The position numbers and the translations under genes were made by a program. 64,000 nt of DNA from Bacillus sp. HMF5848 (GTDB lineage: Bacteria; Bacillota; Bacilli; Bacillales; HMF5848). Under the pieces are notes generated by a model that was not told where the DNA came from, ran no database searches, and saw only the letters and a program-made list of their open reading frames with translations. Location: contig NZ_RWIV01000001.1 of NCBI RefSeq assembly GCF_003944835.1, positions 442,001 to 506,000 on the forward strand, given 5' to 3'. Shown piece after piece: positions 34,117 through 43,374 of this stretch (position 1 is the first letter of the stretch; every line of letters starts with the position of its first letter).

Positions 34117-35673
34117 TTAGAACATTAACAATGACAACAGAATGATTAAAGTAGTGGTGGCCCATAACAAATATGTATTTAATTTTCCGTCATGATAGGT
34201 ACTTAGCTGATAGCCTGTAGTTACGAACACTGTAGCTAGTTTACGATACAAATCATAATGTAGAATTCTCTCATAGTTCTTCACTAAATACTTCTTTAAA
34301 AAAATAAATACAAGAATGGACCAGAGAAAGGGATAAATGCCACTTAACATGTGTTTTGTATCAAAATATTTTATATCTAGATTAACAGTAGCCAAATTTT
34401 CTAACAGGGAAGGACTAATACCAACCAATAGCATTAGAACAGTTAAAACTCCCAAGCCGAACTGCATACTAATGGCTGTTTTTTTCTCTACGTTAAATTG
34501 ATTCTTTTTAAAAAAGGCATAATATATAAATTTTAAAAATATGAGAGATGTCCCAAAACTCATCACGTTGAAGCCCCAGGTTAATAATGGTTCATGTAAC
34601 GAATCTTTAATAATGGTCTTACTCACATATCCATTAAAAAATGGAACGCCAGCTATCCCCAAAAAAGCTACCATTGTTGCTATAGACGTGACAGGAAGCT
34701 TTCTACCCATGACTCCTAAATTCTCAAAAGTATCCTCCCCGGTAGTATAGATGACAACTCCCACTGCCATAAATAATACCGTTTTATATAAAATGTGATT
34801 CACTACGTGAAAAATAGCTCCTGATATTCCTGCTTCGGTACCTATACTTATACCAATAATCATAAAACCAACCTGGATGATGATGGAATAGCTCAAAAAC
34901 TTTAGGACTTGGTTTTGTCTTAAGGCCATTACAATGCCAAACAACGCTGAGATGAGTCCGGCATAGGCTAACCAATGTATCCCTGGCACCAAGAGGCTCA
35001 TGACATAGACGCCCACTTTTGTCGTAAATATCGACAATACGACTGAAACATAAAAAGGGGCTTTGCTGTAAGCGGGTGGCAGCCAAGTATGAAAGCCCAT
35101 AAAGGCCAGTTTAACTCCTACCGCAATCATGAAAAAAGGCATGCCAGCCTCTATAGTATTCAAAGTTAACGTTCCTGTCGCGGAGTACTGTAAAAATATC
35201 CCCCATAATAAACATAAGCTTCCTGCCACATGCATTAGAAAATAATAGTACCCTATTTTTTTAGTTGTATCACTTGCCATCATAATAATAAAAGCTGAAC
35301 TGATTGTCATGAGTTCCCAGAAAACATATAGAGTAAAAAAATCACCAGAAAAAACGACAGTCAGCGCACTTCCAATAAACAGAAATATTAACCTTAAGTT
35401 ACTTATAGAACAAACATGAATACAATACATGACAGAAGCGAGGCCACCGACAGTAAAAATTAATCCTGTTATTTTACTAATATTATCTACTCTAAAAGGG
35501 GTGAGAGTATAATGAAGAAACTCCAGTTGTACGCTATAACCGAGTACTAGATTAAACGTAATAATAAGAGCTCCTACAGTAATGAGGAGAGAAATGACGT
35601 ATTTTATTTTTTCATGAACAGCCAAAAATAAAAGTAAAGCACCTGTTATATACAAAATACCTGGAGTAATCAT
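34117..35673 (-). CDS. Mrp/Mbh-like antiporter: second large NuoL/MrpD-type subunit
   Basis: About 518 residues and 14 membrane segments of the proton-translocating NADH-quinone oxidoreductase/Mrp antiporter family. The key Glu lies in 'YVFWELMTISS' and the key Lys in 'VGVKLAFMGFHTWLPPAY', both needed for ion translocation. It has a long C-terminal extension like NuoL-type proteins. It is the last gene of the operon, two bases after the preceding subunit's stop; ATG 35673 has GGAGG six bases upstream. Canonical Mrp has one MrpA and one MrpD; here two MrpD-like subunits replace that arrangement. Confidence 0.85.
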   Translation of the reverse strand: MITPGILYITGALLLFLAVHEKIKYVISLLITVGALIITFNLVLGYSVQLEFLHYTLTPFRVDNISKITGLIFTVGGLASVMYCIHVCSISNLRLIFLFIGSALTVVFSGDFFTLYVFWELMTISSAFIIMMASDTTKKIGYYYFLMHVAGSLCLLWGIFLQYSATGTLTLNTIEAGMPFFMIAVGVKLAFMGFHTWLPPAYSKAPFYVSVVLSIFTTKVGVYVMSLLVPGIHWLAYAGLISALFGIVMALRQNQVLKFLSYSIIIQVGFMIIGISIGTEAGISGAIFHVVNHILYKTVLFMAVGVVIYTTGEDTFENLGVMGRKLPVTSIATMVAFLGIAGVPFFNGYVSKTIIKDSLHEPLLTWGFNVMSFGTSLIFLKFIYYAFFKKNQFNVEKKTAISMQFGLGVLTVLMLLVGISPSLLENLATVNLDIKYFDTKHMLSGIYPFLWSILVFIFLKKYLVKNYERILHYDLYRKLATVFVTTGYQLSTYHDGKLNTYLLWATTTLIILLSLLMF

Positions 35674-35675
35674 CG

Positions 35676-37142
35676 TCAACCTCCTAGTAACACTCGTATG
35701 TAAGCACTATTATCCAGCAGAAATGCCGGTATATGATAAATCAGACGTAAAGGCAAAGAAGGGAATATACCAAACACAATACATAAACTACCGAGAAATA
35801 TTGTTGGTAATTGTAAAAATAAACCGGGTTTCTTTATTAATTTTTCTTCTTCCGTTTTTGTATATAATGTAACAATGACTTTTAAATAGTACGTTAAAGA
35901 TAAAAACGTTCCCACTAGAATTGAAAAAGCAGCATACACAAAGCCAGCTTCTAGGGCTGCTTCGACTATAAGCCATTTACTCATAAATCCATTGAAGGGT
36001 GGTAGGCCCACTATCGAAAGCCCAGCAACCACGAAGACAAATGTAAGTAGGGGGAATTTGTAACCTAACCCTTTAAGTTCCTCAATATCAACAGTGTTTA
36101 AACTGTAATAAAAAATGGCTACAACTAAAAATAAAGTTCCTTTCATGATGGCATGATTTAAAATATGGAAACTCCCACCGATTAATCCTCCTTCACTGCC
36201 CACAAATAATCCGATCGTGATATAGCCTATCTGGGCAATGCTAGAATACGCAAGAAGGCGGATTACATTTGACTGCTGAAAGGCTAAAACATGCGCAATC
36301 ACAAACGTAATGACTCCCCAGAAAACACCAATCTTTAACATGCCACTTTCAGAGAGAAATTCAATTCCAAAAATAATATATAAAACTTTGATTAAGGCAT
36401 ATACAGCAGATTTCATCATCAATCCCGAAGAAAAAACATTATAAGGGATAGGGGAGTCTTCATACGCATCTGGTAGCCAGGCATGCAGGGGAAATAAGCC
36501 TATCTTTATGACATAGCCAAAAACAAAAAAAGACATCAGTGTACTTTTTAGCAGGATTGGGATATGTTCAAAGGCCAAGGCAATTTCAGCCATATTGAGA
36601 GTGCCAGTTACATAATACGTTAAGATGGTAGCTAGTAAAATGAAAAAGCTCCCCAATGTAGACATAGTTAAATACTTGAAAGTACCTTCTATCCCCTTAT
36701 CAGTCTTTTTTAGAGCCGTCAAAGCGCAAGAACTGAGAGAACTCACTTCCAAGAAGACATACAGATTGAATAAATCAGTAGTCATAACCATGCCTGCAAT
36801 ACCAGCTATCATTACATAGGTAAGAATGAAATATGTGTGTTTATTGATCGTGATATATTCTAAGGAAAAAATGATAACAGGTATAAATAATACAGCTATT
36901 ATCAACAACATCATAGCGGAAAAAGGATCCGCCATTACATTAATTCCTAACAGTCCCCATCCACCAATACTGTAAACTCTTGGGGGATAACTATTTTGAA
37001 TGGTTAAAATTAATACATATAAATACAAGACCGCACTACCGGTTACTAGAGGAAAAAATATCTGTTTGAAATATAGTTTAGAAATGCCAAGAAAGAAGGC
37101 AGTTAATAAAGGTAAAAGTATAACCCAGACAGCTGATTGCAA
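35676..37142 (-). CDS. mrpD: Mrp antiporter subunit D-like protein
   Basis: 488 residues, 14 membrane segments; closest to MrpD/MbhH. Essential Glu in 'NLYVFLEVSSLSS' and Lys in 'GYVIKIGLFPLHAWLPDAYE', plus a second Lys in 'NHAIMKGTLF'. These residues form the proton path in complex I-related antiporters. It starts with TTG 37142 behind GGAGGAAAACA and is separated from mrpC by about 20 bases. Together with the other subunits it exchanges Na+ (or another cation) for H+ at the membrane. Confidence 0.88.
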   Translation of the reverse strand: MQSAVWVILLPLLTAFFLGISKLYFKQIFFPLVTGSAVLYLYVLILTIQNSYPPRVYSIGGWGLLGINVMADPFSAMMLLIIAVLFIPVIIFSLEYITINKHTYFILTYVMIAGIAGMVMTTDLFNLYVFLEVSSLSSCALTALKKTDKGIEGTFKYLTMSTLGSFFILLATILTYYVTGTLNMAEIALAFEHIPILLKSTLMSFFVFGYVIKIGLFPLHAWLPDAYEDSPIPYNVFSSGLMMKSAVYALIKVLYIIFGIEFLSESGMLKIGVFWGVITFVIAHVLAFQQSNVIRLLAYSSIAQIGYITIGLFVGSEGGLIGGSFHILNHAIMKGTLFLVVAIFYYSLNTVDIEELKGLGYKFPLLTFVFVVAGLSIVGLPPFNGFMSKWLIVEAALEAGFVYAAFSILVGTFLSLTYYLKVIVTLYTKTEEEKLIKKPGLFLQLPTIFLGSLCIVFGIFPSLPLRLIYHIPAFLLDNSAYIRVLLGG

Positions 37143-37163
37143 TGTTTTCCTCCCAAAAATAAA

Positions 37164-37499
37164 TTATCCTCTCAGTTTTCGGACCTCATCAATGTTTAAA
37201 GTTCCATACCTTTTATGTATTTTAATTATTAAAGTCAGCATGACAGCTGTCACACTTCCCCCGATAACAATGGCTGTTAAAGCCAGTGCCTGAGGGATAG
37301 GATCTACTACTATTTCATATTCCCTGTCTAAAATAGGAGCAGTTCCACCCGGTTTATAACTTATCAGTATTAATAATAAAATTAAGGAAGTTTCTGCAAT
37401 CGTAAATCCTATAGCAATTTTTATTAAATTTTTTTCGGTAATGATCGTATACAATCCCAGACAAAACAAAATTATGACTACAAAATAGGGTATGGCCAC
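37164..37499 (-). CDS. mrpC: Mrp antiporter subunit C (NuoK-like)
   Basis: 111 residues, three membrane segments; NuoK/MrpC homologue with the typical 'LIKIAIGFTIAETSLILLLI' and 'DPIPQALALTAIVIGGSVTA' segments carrying conserved membrane-embedded acidic positions. GTG 37499 with AAGGAGGAG overlapping the preceding gene's end. Part of the eight-gene operon. Confidence 0.9.
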   Translation of the reverse strand: MAIPYFVVIILFCLGLYTIITEKNLIKIAIGFTIAETSLILLLILISYKPGGTAPILDREYEIVVDPIPQALALTAIVIGGSVTAVMLTLIIKIHKRYGTLNIDEVRKLRG

Positions 37500-37501
37500 T
37501 G

Positions 37502-38218
37502 TTACTCCTCCTTAATTAAACTATTGAAAATTTTGGCCAGACCAGCTCCTACTTTAAAACCAATCATTATATTTAAGTAAGGGATCAATCCGGCACTAAT
37601 TAATTCCCCGGGATTTCCAAGGCTAAAACTACTCTGCCCGTTGGCCAGAAAATTACTTCCTGTGAATATTCCGAGTAATCCCAGTAATATAAAGTTAATG
37701 GACCCAATATTTTCTAATAACGATTTGTTGTTAGGTTTGATTTTATATTCGGAGAATTCAACACTATGAATTATGGTCAGCAGTATGGGGATTATAGCCA
37801 AAACAACTCCGCCGACAAAACCTCCGCCAGAACTGAGATGACCAAAACATATTAAATATGCTCCTAAAACAGCTAAAAATGGAATCATAAATATTAGAGT
37901 TTCATAAACAATCATGGTAAATGTAGTACCAAGCATGACTCCTTTTTTTGCGGGAACCAGAAAAGCTAAAGCTGCAGCAGCAGTTAAAAGGACAGTCGCT
38001 TCACCTAAAGTATCAAGCGCTCGGTAGTCATATAGGACTGACGTAACTAAATTTATCGAACCAGTTTCCTTTACCCCTTGAGAAATGTAGTGTTCAGCTA
38101 AATATCTGTTAGTATCAAGATTATGAATGTCTTTAAATATAAGGAATAAGAAATTAGCCAACAACAAAATAAGGCTTATTTTATAGAAGCTTTTAACCAT
38201 CTCATACATCCTACTCAT
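37502..38218 (-). CDS. Fused MbhE-MnhB-like antiporter subunit
   Basis: 238 residues. The N-terminal half 'LVTSVLYDYRALDTLGEATVLLTAAAAL' corresponds to the C-terminal piece of MrpA (MbhE in archaeal complexes). The C-terminal half 'CFGHLSSGGGFVGGVVLAI' is the MnhB domain. The fusion of these two is what one expects where MrpA is dismantled, as in Mbh-type complexes. It overlaps the upstream mbhD-like gene by ATGA, so the two are translationally coupled. Confidence 0.85.
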   Translation of the reverse strand: MSRMYEMVKSFYKISLILLLANFLFLIFKDIHNLDTNRYLAEHYISQGVKETGSINLVTSVLYDYRALDTLGEATVLLTAAAALAFLVPAKKGVMLGTTFTMIVYETLIFMIPFLAVLGAYLICFGHLSSGGGFVGGVVLAIIPILLTIIHSVEFSEYKIKPNNKSLLENIGSINFILLGLLGIFTGSNFLANGQSSFSLGNPGELISAGLIPYLNIMIGFKVGAGLAKIFNSLIKEE

Positions 38219-38457
38219 CTCGTAGGAGCTCCCGTTTTATTGATAGTTATTACAAAAAAACAAGTAGTTAAGCCGGCAGCAATGACCGCTTCAGCCAGAG
38301 CAGCACCCGGAGCTTGGAGTATCACAAAAATTAGTACTAAAGTAGCACCAAATATGGGGAGAGTAATAACGGCGTTGAGCATATCTTTAGTAAATACAAT
38401 AAAGAATGCGGTAAATAGTAAGAAAATCATCAAAATATTAAGTATGATATCAATCAT
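38215..38457 (-). CDS. MbhD-like (DUF4040) antiporter subunit
   Basis: 80 residues, three membrane segments. 'TKDMLNAVITLPIFGATLVLIFV' and 'LQAPGAALAEAVIAAGLTT' match DUF4040/MbhD, which in canonical Mrp is part of the MrpA C-terminal region. ATG 38457 has GGGAGG seven bases upstream; the longer frame from 38475 has none. Confidence 0.85.
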   Translation of the reverse strand: MIDIILNILMIFLLFTAFFIVFTKDMLNAVITLPIFGATLVLIFVILQAPGAALAEAVIAAGLTTCFFVITINKTGAPTR

Positions 38458-38471
38458 GATTTTACCTCCCA

Positions 38472-38804
38472 TCATTCACCAATATCGTTTTTCGGTATGG
38501 GTGTTTCCTCATAATTATTCGGAACATTGGCTATAACATGAGTTGCTACAGGCAGCGTGATGAATAAAAAAATAATGATGACAAAAAGCTTGAAAGAAAT
38601 AGATCCGATTCCTTCCTGCACGATACATCCTACTAAAATTGAAATACCTCCAGCCATCAGACATTTGGAGCTAATATGTAACCTGGTATACAAATCAGGA
38701 AGTCTAATCATACCCACAGTTGTACTAACCAAAAAATAAAAGCCCGTTATAAAACATATATAGACAAATATTTGACTTAACATATCAATTAAATGAATCA
38801 TCAA
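38472..38804 (-). CDS. mrpG: Mrp antiporter subunit G
   Basis: 110 residues, three membrane segments, with the typical MnhG block 'VGMIRLPDLYTRLHISSKCLMAGG'. It overlaps the 3' end of mrpF by 20 bases. Small structural subunit of the antiporter complex. Confidence 0.9.
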   Translation of the reverse strand: MMIHLIDMLSQIFVYICFITGFYFLVSTTVGMIRLPDLYTRLHISSKCLMAGGISILVGCIVQEGIGSISFKLFVIIIFLFITLPVATHVIANVPNNYEETPIPKNDIGE

Positions 38805-39057
38805 CTCCTCCTTTTTCTGCTTTTCCTAAATATTTAGCCATCATTAAAACAACTACAAATAATAAAGCTCCGTAAACTAAAGCCACATCAATAAAAATTT
38901 CTCTTTCAAAATAATAACTTAATAACACTAGCACTAATAAAAACATGACACCTATAGAATGCATAGCAGCTAGTTTATCATGTACACTGGGACCTTTCAT
39001 TACTCTATAAAAAGTTAAAATAGCTAATAAAACAATGGCGAGTATTAAATAAACCAC
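38785..39057 (-). CDS. mrpF: Mrp antiporter subunit F
   Basis: 90 residues, three membrane segments; 'FYRVMKGPSVHDKLAAMHSIG' and 'FIDVALVYGALLFVVVLMMAKYL' are typical of MnhF. Its end overlaps the start of mrpG. Confidence 0.9.
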   Translation of the reverse strand: MVYLILAIVLLAILTFYRVMKGPSVHDKLAAMHSIGVMFLLVLVLLSYYFEREIFIDVALVYGALLFVVVLMMAKYLGKAEKGGVDDSFN

Positions 39058-39118
39058 GATATATCACCCTCAAGAATAAATAAATAAACAAGCATACATG
39101 ATCACTTCGTAAACTCAA

Positions 39119-39625
39119 TTAATCAAATATTTTTGCTATTAAATTTTCATGTTTACGGATACGTGCTTTCTTTATTTCTGCTTCTTCATCACTGTGAACA
39201 TCTATCCAGTGAATACGATAGTCTCTATTAAAATTATCAATATCAATTGCCAGTGACCCTCGAGGTAATGTGATAAAATTGGCGAAAACTGCAATACTGT
39301 TTAGATTTCCAAGAGATGTTTCGATTCTAACCATGCGGGAAGAAATTGAAGGTGTTCTTTCAAATGCATGTTTGGATACTCTGAATGCAGATAGGAATAC
39401 ATCATATATAAAAGCACTGACTACTAAATATATGTAATATAACTTTAAGAAAAATGCCTTCGTCACATATTTCTTTTGTACTAATCTAAATACAGTATCA
39501 GGCAACTTAAGCGAAACCAAAGAACAAATAATACTACCTAACAACAAAACTTGAATATTAACTTTGCCTGCAAAAACAAACCATAATGCCAGAGTTAGAA
39601 CAAATGTTAATATTTTTATCTTCAA
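39119..39625 (-). CDS. mrpE: Mrp antiporter subunit E
   Basis: 168 residues; two or three membrane segments followed by a cytoplasmic domain containing 'NSIAVFANFITLPRGSLAID' and 'IHWIDVHSDEEAEIKKARI', both typical of MnhE. First gene of the operon; 61 bases precede mrpF. Upstream is a region of gene remnants, so the promoter probably lies within 39626-39720. Confidence 0.9.
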   Translation of the reverse strand: MKIKILTFVLTLALWFVFAGKVNIQVLLLGSIICSLVSLKLPDTVFRLVQKKYVTKAFFLKLYYIYLVVSAFIYDVFLSAFRVSKHAFERTPSISSRMVRIETSLGNLNSIAVFANFITLPRGSLAIDIDNFNRDYRIHWIDVHSDEEAEIKKARIRKHENLIAKIFD

Positions 39626-39800
39626 ATTAAGTCCTCACTTTACATGTAGTAAAATTACACTCCACGGTTGTAATCGATGGAAAACATATCAACTGTTTCT
39701 TATTGTTACCATAGGGTGACTTATTATTAAAAATAATTGAGTTCTAAAGTAAGGAGAAATCCAATGTAGCATTCTCAATACTAGTTCAATTGAATGTTTG

Positions 39801-39884
39801 GGAGCCAACTTCGGGCATGCTGCCTACTCCGCCTCTAAGGCTGGTCTTCATGGGCTGACTCGTTCGGTGACGGTGGATCAGTAA
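39801..39884 (+). pseudogene. Short-chain dehydrogenase fragment
   Basis: Encodes 'FGHAAYSASKAGLHGLTRSV' and stops two codons later; this is the active-site YxxxK region of FabG-like SDR enzymes. It is only 28 codons long and much richer in GC than its surroundings, which suggests an imported fragment. Confidence 0.7.
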
Positions 39885-40027
39885 TACTAAGCATCCAAAT
39901 TTGAGCTGACAGAAAAACAAATCCAAAAAGTAAATGAACTTCAAACAATGCAAAAATGACTTAATCACAAATTAAGATAAATAGCTTCATTTACACTATA
40001 CATAGCCTGAATGAATTGGATTAGTTA

Positions 40028-40076
40028 GAACGCTTTATGCGGTGAAAGTCGCACGTACAGTGTGAACAGGGGGCGA
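40028..40076 (+). other. Possible group II intron remnant
   Basis: GAACGCTTTATGCGGTGAAA then GTCGCACGTACAGTGTGAAC and AGGGGG. I recall the pattern 'GTATGCGGTGAAAGTCGCACGTACGGTTTGGA-GGGGG' from the region upstream of the reverse transcriptase in bacterial group II introns. No reverse transcriptase or domain V/VI was found nearby, so it would be a relic. Confidence 0.45.
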
Positions 40077-40263
40077 TAATTATTAAAACAGGGTATCATG
40101 CCCACGACTCCAATTAATGTGTACGTCTTTCTCAATGAAAAACTTATACAATTCAACTTATGTTCCCCCAACTTCTTTTGGAAAGTACTACGGAAACTAA
40201 CGGATGCGAATGTACAATAAGGGAAAAGGATAACGTTTTTATTGTCGATAGAATTATTATTTC

Positions 40264-40305
40264 TGCTAGCACTTTAATCGTTTATCATAGCAGGGGACAC
40301 ATACC
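40264..40305 (+). repeat. Repeat B, copy 8
   Basis: TGCTAGCACTTTAATCGTTT, ATCATAGCA, GGGGACACATACC; somewhat diverged. About 100 bases upstream of the chemoreceptor start. Confidence 0.8.
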
Positions 40306-40402
40306 TTAAACATAACTTTTTTAAACAACTCTATTAATCTTATTGTTTTCTTCATGATGTGTATGAGATTATAGTCGTAAGACATCATAGGGAGGCAGTT
40401 TT

Positions 40403-42097
40403 GTGAAAAAGCTACAATATAAAATACTATTAGGTTTTGCGTCAGTATTATTATTAGTGATTATTATTGCTAGTTTTAGTTACTATCAAATTAAAAAAGC
40501 GAATGAGATTGCTGAAGAAGTCGCAGCAGATGATTTAGTTGAGTTAATGTATTATGAGTCACTTCGTTTTAATTTGGCAGAGAGAATAGGTGCCATGAGA
40601 GGATTTTTGGTCTATGAAGACCCTGCTTTTATTGATAAATTTTATAAACTCTCTGAAGAAAGTGATATCATTGGATCAAACTTAGCGAATAGAAGTTCAA
40701 CTGAAGAATTAAAAACTCTTCAACCAATAGTGGATAATAGCATGGCCTTTAGTGAAAGTGTGAATAACGTCTTTGAACTCTATCTTCGTGGAGATAAAAA
40801 AGAGGGTGCTCGGTTAGTAAAAGAAACCCGACAACAAACGGAGCTGCTTATTGAGGAACTAATGCAAGATCTAGAGAGTGCTGTTGATAGTAAACAAAAG
40901 AAAACTGAAATAGCAACAAGTGAAATGGTTAATAATGGAAAAAAGACTATAAATCTTATAATGATTCTGTCTCTAGCATCCATATTAATAGGAATTATAA
41001 TATCAATAATTATAGCTCGTATGATAATAAAACCTATTTTAATGGTTGTTAGACGAATTCAAACTATTGCAACGGGTGATTTATCAGGAGAAGAAATGAA
41101 AATTAGATCCAAGGATGAAGTTGGACAGCTTGTTGTTGCTGTAAATCATATGGTGGAAAACGTGAAAGAATTAATATTAAACACTCGTGAAACCTCTGAA
41201 CAAGTTGCAGCAGCCTCAGAAGAGTTAACAGCTAGTGCGGAGCAGACGAATAAAGCAACTGAACATGTATCTTTATCGATGGAAGAAGTTGCGACGGGCT
41301 CTGAGCAGCAAGTCTTAAGTGTATCAAAAGTTAATTCTATCGCTTTAGAAATATCATCTGGTATGGGAAAAGTGGCTTCAACAATTCATTCAGTTGCGCT
41401 GTTAGCAGGGAATACAAATGAAAAAGCCACTTCAGGAAATCAAGTGGTGACTCAAACCATTGAACAAATGAATACTACACAAGCACAGGTAACTGATACT
41501 GCTAAAGTGGTGAATCAATTAGGAATTAAATCGAAAGAGATTGGTCAAATTGTGGAGCTAATTACACAAATTGCAAACCAAACAAACTTGCTTGCACTAA
41601 ATGCGGCGATTGAAGCATCAAGAGCTGGAGAGCATGGTAAAGGATTTGCTGTTGTTGCTGATGAGGTGCGTAAGCTAGCTGAACAATCGGGAAGTGCTGC
41701 TGAGGACATTCAAAAGCTTGTTAGTCAGATACAAAATGAAGCAAACAATGCTATTGAAGAGATGAATAAAGGGTCAGCTTCGGTAAGTGAGAGTATTCAA
41801 ATGGTTCATAAATCAGGATTTGCTTTTAAAGAAATAGTAGACATGGTGATGGAGATCTCTTCTCAAACGCAGGATGTTTCAGCAGTTATTAAGGAAGTAC
41901 ATGTTGGATCGAAAGAAATGGTTGAAAAGATGGAAGAGGTGGGGAGTATATCACAACAAACGGCTGAGAATTCTCAAAGTGTAGCCGCCGCTTCTGAGGA
42001 ACAATCTGCTTCAATGCAAGAAGTTACAAGCTCTGCAAGTTCGCTATCATATATGGCTGAAGAATTACAGACTCTTGTTAGTAGATTTAAAATATAA
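40403..42097 (+). CDS. Methyl-accepting chemotaxis protein
   Basis: 564-residue chemoreceptor. The first membrane helix lies at about 8-26, a small helical-bundle ligand domain (about 30-180) follows, then the second membrane helix (about 185-205) and a HAMP domain ('[20 protein letters not shown]'). The long signalling coiled coil carries the highly conserved tip '[20 protein letters not shown]' and '[19 protein letters not shown]' that binds CheA/CheW. The short extracellular domain resembles the four-helix MCP type; its ligand is unknown. GTG 40403 is preceded by GGGAGG. No che genes are near. Confidence 0.93.
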   Translation: MKKLQYKILLGFASVLLLVIIIASFSYYQIKKANEIAEEVAADDLVELMYYESLRFNLAERIGAMRGFLVYEDPAFIDKFYKLSEESDIIGSNLANRSSTEELKTLQPIVDNSMAFSESVNNVFELYLRGDKKEGARLVKETRQQTELLIEELMQDLESAVDSKQKKTEIATSEMVNNGKKTINLIMILSLASILIGIIISIIIARMIIKPILMVVRRIQTIATGDLSGEEMKIRSKDEVGQLVVAVNHMVENVKELILNTRETSEQVAAASEELTASAEQTNKATEHVSLSMEEVATGSEQQVLSVSKVNSIALEISSGMGKVASTIHSVALLAGNTNEKATSGNQVVTQTIEQMNTTQAQVTDTAKVVNQLGIKSKEIGQIVELITQIANQTNLLALNAAIEASRAGEHGKGFAVVADEVRKLAEQSGSAAEDIQKLVSQIQNEANNAIEEMNKGSASVSESIQMVHKSGFAFKEIVDMVMEISSQTQDVSAVIKEVHVGSKEMVEKMEEVGSISQQTAENSQSVAAASEEQSASMQEVTSSASSLSYMAEELQTLVSRFKI

Positions 42098-42324
42098 AAG
42101 TAATATTGGTGTTTAAAAAGGCTACCGTTTTGGCGTTTGCATTTAGTTTGACTGCTTTCGTATAGGTTGTTTTAGGTATTCTTGAAACACACTTTAATAA
42201 AAGTATGATGTGTGTTCAATGCAAGAATATGTCTGTAAAAAGCTATAGTAAATATCGGTCCTGTTCAGTCCTCTCTTTTAAGACTGACTGAGGAATTTAA
42301 CTAAAAACATAAGTGTGTTATATG

Positions 42325-42356
42325 ATCCCTCGGACAAATAGTTCGGGGGATTTTTT
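42325..42356 (+). terminator. Terminator-like hairpin of the repeat B family
   Basis: ATCCCTCGGAC and GTTCGGGGGAT pair around AAATA, followed by T6. Here it is not followed by a repeat B core. Confidence 0.75.
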
Positions 42357-42439
42357 GATAGGGGTGCTGATTTGGACGCATTATCATATTGGCTTAGCAA
42401 GTATGTATACCCCTTCTACATTATCAGAAATCACTAGCC

Positions 42440-42590
42440 TTATTCTTTATTGATATAGATAAATTTAAAGACATAAATGATCAATATGGACATGATATAG
42501 GAAATCAAGTACTCATAGTATTTGCTGATGTTTTACAAAAAGTGTTTCATTCTAATTCTCTAGTGTTTAGGCTAGGGGGAGATGAATTTA
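42440..42590 (+). pseudogene. GGDEF-domain fragment duplicated from the 12209 gene
   Basis: Encodes 'FIDIDKFKDINDQYGHDIGN' through 'NSLVFRLGGDEF', near-identical in DNA to about 12960-13110. It has no start, no remaining N-terminal region and is followed by unrelated sequence. A partial copy of the membrane GGDEF gene. Confidence 0.8.
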
Positions 42591-42748
42591 GGAGGTTGTC
42601 AAATAAGTCAAGCGGAAAAGATGGTTATATTAGATGAAACCGTAGTGGGGATTATTTTATCATAATCTAATTGAGTAGGTGATATTAATCAAGAAACTCT
42701 GATGTTTTTGAAAAGATGGATTGAATAAATATTTGAGGAGGTAGATAT

Positions 42749-43147
42749 ATGCAAAAGGGGTTATTGCACCATATCGAATTATATGTATCAGATTTAAAAA
42801 GGACAGTTGAATTTTGGGGCTGGCTCCTTGAGGAATTAGGTTATAGTTCTTATCAAAAATGGGAAGGTGGCCATAGTTGGATATTAGGTGATACATATAT
42901 TGTTTTTGTTCAGGCAGAGGATAGGTTTTTAGATGTTACTTACCATAGGTGTCGAGTAGGATTAAACCATCTAGCATTTCATGCGAAATCACGTCAACAT
43001 GTGGACGATATTACAAACAAATTAAGAGATAGAAACATCACTATACTTTACTCTGATAAACATCCATTTGCAGGGGGAGAAAACTATTATGCAGTATACT
43101 TCGAAGACCCAGATAGAATTAAAGTAGAACTCGTTTCCCCAAAATAG
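42749..43147 (+). CDS. VOC/glyoxalase-family protein
   Basis: 132 residues with the paired beta-alpha-beta-beta-beta modules of the vicinal oxygen chelate fold. 'LLHHIELYVSDLKRTVEFWGWLL' supplies the first metal-ligand His, 'VGLNHLAFHAKS' the second and 'YAVYFEDPDRIKVELV' the final Glu. Members act as glyoxalases, dioxygenases or resistance proteins; no substrate can be assigned. GAGGAGG precedes ATG 42749. It stands alone after decayed sequence. Confidence 0.85.
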   Translation: MQKGLLHHIELYVSDLKRTVEFWGWLLEELGYSSYQKWEGGHSWILGDTYIVFVQAEDRFLDVTYHRCRVGLNHLAFHAKSRQHVDDITNKLRDRNITILYSDKHPFAGGENYYAVYFEDPDRIKVELVSPK

Positions 43148-43374
43148 ATAAATGAAGAAGGCGAAGCCAACAGGTTCATTGGTTTTAGAAAAGAACGTTA
43201 AAGTGTGCGGTCTATTCTTATTTGACCTACTCTGCGCAGCTTTTAGATAGTATAAAATGACATGTAACAATGGATATATATGTTAAAATATAATCATATA
43301 TGTGAAATGATGATCATAAGGCAATAATCATTCTATAAGTAGTTTTGGAAAGAATATATAAGGGGTGTGAGTCT

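Larger units (their letters stand above)
39626..40260. other. Intergenic stretch with gene and intron remnants
   Basis: Apart from the SDR-like fragment (39801-39884) and a group II intron-like fragment (about 40028-40076), a short frame at 39894-39962 ends 'ELTEKQIQKVNELQTMQK' and looks like the tail of another lost gene. The rest is AT-rich without features. Confidence 0.45.
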
